A model generated the notes under the pieces. The model had not been told where the DNA came from and ran no database searches. It saw only the letters and a program-made list of their open reading frames with translations. From Chloracidobacterium sp. (GTDB taxonomy: Bacteria; Acidobacteriota; Blastocatellia; Pyrinomonadales; Pyrinomonadaceae), in the NCBI GenBank assembly GCA_016716365.1, contig JADJWM010000020.1, forward strand, positions 1 to 21,829: DNA of 21,829 nt, written 5' to 3'. Numbering within the stretch: position 1 is the first letter of the stretch; every line of letters starts with the position of its first letter. Positions 18,018 through 21,829 of the stretch are shown here, in pieces. Made by a program: the position numbers and the translations under genes.

Positions 18018-18636
18018 TTAAGGCGAGTCACCGGTATGCACTACAAAATTCCCAATCTTCAGGCTTTTACACAATCCAGCGCCAACCAGTTCTGTCTCAA
18101 TATAGCGGATAAAGCGCCACGAAATGCCTGCGATCCGGATGGCACCGCTCGAACGATTCATGCTGCCAGAACCGGCCCATAAACTAACGCCAGTTTGCCA
18201 TCTGAGCCAAGTATGACAAGATGGAGTAGAGAATATCAGGAAGGTGGATTCAACCTCGGGCTGGGCAGGACATGAGCGTGGTTACCGGCATGTTCGCCCA
18301 GCAGAAAAGATCGTGCGTAATTCCATCGTTGAAATTGATGCATCGCCGAACGACCGCCGCGGTCTTTGGTTTACCGGAGCCAGCAGCTTCCGTAGCCCGA
18401 ATCAAATATCTTTCGATGCTCTTTCGGTATGCCGGATAAGCGTTCGCTTCTTTCCGAAACTTCTCGGCGACCAGCGGCCCGGAAGTGAATCAGAAAGCCT
18501 GAAAGTCACGAACTGCAGATGCTCAGCCCGTCGAAATGCGGAAGTTTGTCCAGATTGTACCAGCCGAATTCGTCGGGGTCTGCTTTGGTTTGAAGTCGCG
18601 GTTGGTCATCGCGCGCTGTTCGTGCTTCGCACTCAT
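18018..18636 (-). CDS. REP-associated tyrosine transposase (RAYT), frameshifted
   Basis: A Y1-type HUH single-strand transposase domestic to REP elements, about 205 residues when frames are joined. From an ATG near 18636 the frames give WYNLDKLPHFDGL, then EKFRKEANAYPAYRKSIERY, DSGYGSCWLR, and a metal-binding HUH motif NHAHVL (His codons at 18278-18280 and 18272-18274). Further on come LAQMANW, GRFWQHESF, and RFIRYIETELVGAGLCKSL. The last carries the catalytic tyrosine (codon 18102-18104) in the family context RYIxxxxVxAGL. The order HFDG / GYGSCWLR / NHxHV / GRFWQxE / RYIE..AGL is diagnostic. The frame breaks at least five times. The stop TAA at 18020-18018 and the exact start are approximate. 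Confidence 0.8.
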
Positions 18637-18669
18637 GGCAAGCAGAGGATGGCACCCTCAATCTTGCCC

Positions 18670-18687
18670 GCCCTCCAGTCATTTATG
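18670..18687 (+). repeat. Right inverted repeat of the RAYT unit
   Basis: GCCCTCCAGTCATTTATG; its reverse complement matches 17949-17966 at 17 of 18 positions. The TGA within it (minus strand 18681-18679) is the probable stop of the GH3 gene, so element and gene touch. Confidence 0.75.
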
Positions 18688-20529
18688 GCAGAATCCCCGT
18701 CCGCGGGGATAAAGCCCGAAATAGTCGGAGATTTGCCGGTAAACAGCAGCTGCATCCCGAGAACGAGCCACGAGCGGCTCATGGGTGACGGCATGCCGTA
18801 ACCATGCGTAGGCTACGATGTAATTTTTCATTTCCGGAAACGACGACAGAATAGCCTGGATGCGAAGCTGATGCCGATGACGGTCTTGTTCGGGGCGAGG
18901 GCTTCGCAGAGATGGCGGCGCCGTTCTCAGGAATACAAACGCTGTTGGGCGGCACCGGAGCAGACGCGACCCGCAAAGGTATCAACAATACGCGACATCG
19001 GCCTCGCCGACGACGCGGGCGGCGGCAACATTCTGCTGCGGCGAGTTTTCCCTGAAGAAGATAGGCTTGGGCGAACCGAAGCCCGTTCGACGGGCGCACC
19101 CGCGAGCGGGTTGGTCACTGCACCGCCGTCAAAACCGTTGGATATGCCGATGACGGCGATGCTTTCACATACGCAGTCGGTCGGCAGGCCACCATCGCTT
19201 TGCCGAACAGGCGTGACCGCGGCGTTGGCGATGCGTCCGGCGAGTTGGCCGACGTCCGGCGACAGCGAGACGATAATGCGGTCGATACGGTCGAAGCAGG
19301 GTGTTGAAGCGATTTCTTAAATAATCCGAAACCGTGCTTCAAGCGATGTGCCGCGTCACGGATTCCATCAAACGCGACATCAGGATGCCGCTCGCGTATG
19401 CCGCTTTTCAATCCGCGAAGCATCGCGTCGACGTTCTCCAGGTTTTCGAGAATGTCGGTAATGACGAAAACAACGAACACCCGCTGTTTCACTGCGTGAA
19501 ATAGGGCGATCAGGTAGCTCATCGACATCGCGTCGGAGACGGTCGAGCCTTTGAGGCTGTCTTTTCTTAAGATATCCGGCTGGACTTTTGCCGACAGCGT
19601 GGCCGGAATGAAGGCTTTTTCGCTGACGATGCCGGCACCTGCTTCGGCGTCGATGCTCAGATATTTGTGAGCGGATCTCTTCAAGGTCGCTCGCGGGAGG
19701 GCGATGTGGGCGACCATGATCGAGCCGATACCTGCCTCGACCGCCCGGCGGAAGGGCGGGGCTCAAGCTGGTGAAGCCGAGCGCGTGGGAGTTCGATGAT
19801 GGGCGGGGCGAGGCGCGAATCGATGTTCGTGTCGCCGTGGCCAGAATGCATAGCGGTCGCAATAACCTTCTGCGACCTGGATGCCTTCGGCAGATACCAC
19901 GCCGTGGGCAACATCTTCAGGATGTTCGCCAAAGCTGCGGACGTTGATGGCGGATTCCCGGCGTTGACTGTTTACATCGAAGTACAGGGGCGAAAATGTG
20001 CTGAATGCCGATGGCCCGGGCCTCGCGACCCGATGATGACATACATCCGGCAGGCGAACTCAGGATTTCCCCGTCGCGGTCCACGGCCATCGCCCGCAGA
20101 GGATTGGTAGCATCCTCCAGACCGCATGCCGATGACCTGCGGTCTCGGCGTCGAGCGACATCAGCAACGCGGATGCCTTGCTTACTCCTGCATTCGGTTG
20201 GCGATGTGGGTGGTCTCGTAGATCGGGCAAAAAGATGATCCTTATGATGCTGTTTTCGACTGACGTGACATGCGGGTCTTGAAGAAAGGGCTTTGCTGAT
20301 TGACAGAGCGCGTTGTTGTTCCCTACGTGGTTGAGGCTGGCCGACCTTTTCATCGACGGTCATCTTTCGGACAAGTTTCAGCGGTTGGTCCCCGTGGACT
20401 TTTGGACGGCTCCAGCCTTTGGGACTGCGGGAATGCGGACTGCGGAGTGCGGATTCGCCATTTGCAGCAGCGGACCGCAACGAACTCGCCACGATAGACG
20501 AGCAACGCAAGGCTAAGAAACTTCTTCAT
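18679..20529 (-). CDS. Glycoside hydrolase family 3, NagZ-like (many frameshifts)
   Basis: A GH3 enzyme of about 615 residues, recovered across many frames. From the ATG at 20529 (MKKFLSLALL, signal-peptide-like) come KMTVDEKVGQ, PIYETTHIANRMQE, LLMSLDAETA, GREARAIGIQHIFAPVL, INVRSFGE, the KHFPGHGD-type motif (read here HSGHGDTNIDS, 19828-19842 for GHGDT), and RRAVEAGIGSIMVAHIALP. Then PATLSAKVQPDILRKD leads to the nucleophile Asp in VSDAMSM (19532-19534). The C-terminal domain shows SIAVIGISNGFDGGAVTNPLAG and GLYPRG. GHGxxxxDS(H) is the signature of GH3 beta-N-acetylhexosaminidases rather than plain beta-glucosidases; the His is read as Arg here, perhaps by error. Its start overlaps the symporter stop, implying a shared transcript. 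Confidence 0.82.
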
Positions 20530-21829
20530 TACTTCTAATTACCAAAGTCGAAACGAACGCGGTCAAGACGGTCGTGATGCTGCCGATCAGGGGCGTACCA
20601 CGGCCAGGCGATCGCGGGACCGAACACGTATCCGTTAGATGCAGGCAGGACGCGTAAACCATTACAGAAATGCCGACGGCCATGCCGATGAGGGCGTGGA
20701 CCTCACATGGCGCCTTTTCAGAAATGCCCCGACGAGGAAAACGCCGGGGATCGGGCCGTTGATGAGCGACGCGACCGAGAGCCATCACAAGGGCTGAACT
20801 TTTGGCGTTGCCGAGGCCGACCACGGTCGCGATCACGGACAATGCCGACGACGACCGTCAGGATCCGGCGATATTTCATCAGAGTGCTTGTCGGTCGTGG
20901 CCCTCGCGAACAGCTTGTAAATATCGTTGACCTTTGTTGCGGCGATAGGTTCAGCGACGACGAGAGCGCGTGACTGCAGAGATGCGCCAGCGACGACGGG
21001 CCCGAAAGGCCGGTCGGCATATGCTGCGTGATGAAAGCCGGGAACGCGGTCATGCCGCCGGTGAAAGGAAGACCGCTGTCCACGATGAAGCGTAAGCCCG
21101 TCATGCTTTTATCTTGCCGCGTCCGCAGGAGAGAGGTTCGGAAAGCACTTCGGCCGTCTGGGCAAAGCCGGATCAGTTGTAAGAGAAACGAAGATGCGAA
21201 CAGCAGGACTCCAATAAACAGAAAACCGATGAACTGCCCGAGGACGGCAACCGGACGTCATCAACGCGGTCACGTAGCCCGAGGCTTGTCCGTGCAAAGA
21301 TAACGCTGGACGAGGGACGCTGGTCGGTGCCGTGGTGGACATCGTAAGGAAGCGAAAATATACGACACCCATGCCCCAGAATGTATGTCTTTGCGAAGTC
21401 GAGGTTAAAAGTCGAACAATGCGAATTTGTCGTACTGCCGGCCGATGTCGATACGCTCCCGCAATCTTGCCGTCGATGTTCTGAATCAACACGACCGCGG
21501 TAAACCACCGCCGATATAGATGACAAGCTGTCGGACCTCGATAAATGACCCGCTTCCATCCGCCGTAGAATGTGAGACGGTCGTCCCGATGCCGGGGTAA
21601 TCAGGATCGGGCCGATGATCGCGACCTCGGGCGAGGCCTGCGGTTGAAAGCGGGTATGAAAACGTGCGAAGCACGATGGCCGTGAGCAGCGAGCGGATGC
21701 CGTCCACGATATTCCGCATTATCGCAGGAGGCCTGAAGGCGAGACCTTCACCTTGCCGCCGAAGCGCTCGCCGAGGAAACGATAAACCGTTTGAAGCTCA
21801 CCGCGAAATAGAGCGGGATGAAGACAAGC
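20513..21829 (-). CDS. Sodium/solute symporter, SSS family (frameshifted, 5' end outside window)
   Basis: A partial SSS/SLC5-type symporter; about 440 of an expected 520-560 residues are in the window, so the first membrane segments lie beyond the edge. Joined minus-strand frames give FIPLYFAVSFKRFIV, YLGERFGGKVKV, RSLLTAIVLRTF, QLVIYIGGGL, VLIQNIDG, FNLDFAKTY, GQFIGFLFIGVLLFAFF, MTAFPAFITQHMPTGLSG, SSLNSLAS with KVNDIYKLF, IPGVFLVGAFLKRR, and end at PLIGSITTVLTAFVSTLVIR. The inner segments TGLSGLVVA..SSSLNSLA are the conserved core around the second sodium site. The last codons (NEEVS, stop) overlap the GH3 start by 17 bases, which couples the two genes. Neighbouring GH3 suggests uptake of a sugar or amino sugar; the substrate is not shown. 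Confidence 0.8.

Larger units (their letters stand above)
17949..18687 (-). mobile_element. RAYT unit bounded by inverted repeats
   Basis: A 739-bp unit consisting of one RAYT gene flanked by 18-bp inverted repeats at 17949-17966 and 18670-18687, placed almost symmetrically (51 and 33 bases from the gene). REP-associated transposases process single-stranded REP palindromes, so repeats around the gene are expected to be its own substrate. They are not classical terminal inverted repeats of a DDE element, and no target-site duplication is visible. The element lies on the same strand as GH3 and just downstream of it. The right repeat contributes the probable GH3 stop codon. Confidence 0.65.

Noticed and set aside
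18244..18801. 185-codon plus-strand frame
   Set aside because: It overlaps the RAYT and the GH3 C-terminus in antisense, and its protein shows no family features, whereas the minus strand shows ordered RAYT motifs.
19115..19717. 200-codon minus-strand frame as a stand-alone protein
   Set aside because: It holds only the middle of the GH3 enzyme (PATLSAK, SDAMSM); both flanks continue the same family in other frames.

Overview
The window looks like a chromosomal contig end from a moderately GC-rich, free-living bacterium. The housekeeping proteins (GroEL with a Gly-Met tail, long-form PurC, UvrB) and the small Fis-type protein beside purC remind me of Acidobacteriota, class Blastocatellia. 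That placement is from memory, not from a search.

Layout. 1-707 (-) holds the 3'-open end of an AT-rich, DUF5677-like gene. 740-3015 is the groES-groEL operon on the minus strand, with a terminator-like hairpin, a hairpin in the groES/groEL gap, and a CIRCE operator overlapping a sigma70-like promoter. 3083-3172 holds REP-like hairpins and 3210-3608 a small orphan gene. Then come a MOSC/YcbX protein (+), a Fis-like regulator and purC (-), a membrane-anchored HEAT-repeat protein (+, one frameshift), uvrB (+) and an M61 peptidase (-). From 10702 to about 15640, five plus-strand genes run head to tail: GlcD-like FAD oxidase, HAD hydrolase, TPR/HEAT-like solenoid, VOC protein and PhyH-type dioxygenase. 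From about 15640 to the end everything I can identify is on the minus strand: a ParDE-type toxin-antitoxin pair, an unresolved stretch, a REP-associated tyrosine transposase (RAYT) flanked by inverted repeats, a GH3 glycosidase and an SSS sodium/solute symporter that leaves the window.

Sequence quality dominates the reading. The genes up to about 6.4 kb are intact, single indels occur near 6446 and 11490, indels are frequent from about 12.65 kb, and beyond 15.3 kb nearly every gene is broken every 50-150 bases. Several of the resolvable indels are one base too many or too few in a short homopolymer, while the protein family reads through in another frame. This looks like poor consensus at a contig end rather than mass gene decay. 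The ParDE pair, RAYT, GH3 and SSS genes were recovered by joining frames by eye, so their coordinates are approximate.

The most interesting structures are: the RAYT gene enclosed by 18-bp inverted repeats (17 of 18 identical), which would be its own REP-type ends; the hidden ParDE module; the 8-base-periodic inverted array between groES and groEL; and the SSS-GH3 pair whose stop and start overlap, which suggests uptake and hydrolysis of amino sugars or cell-wall fragments.
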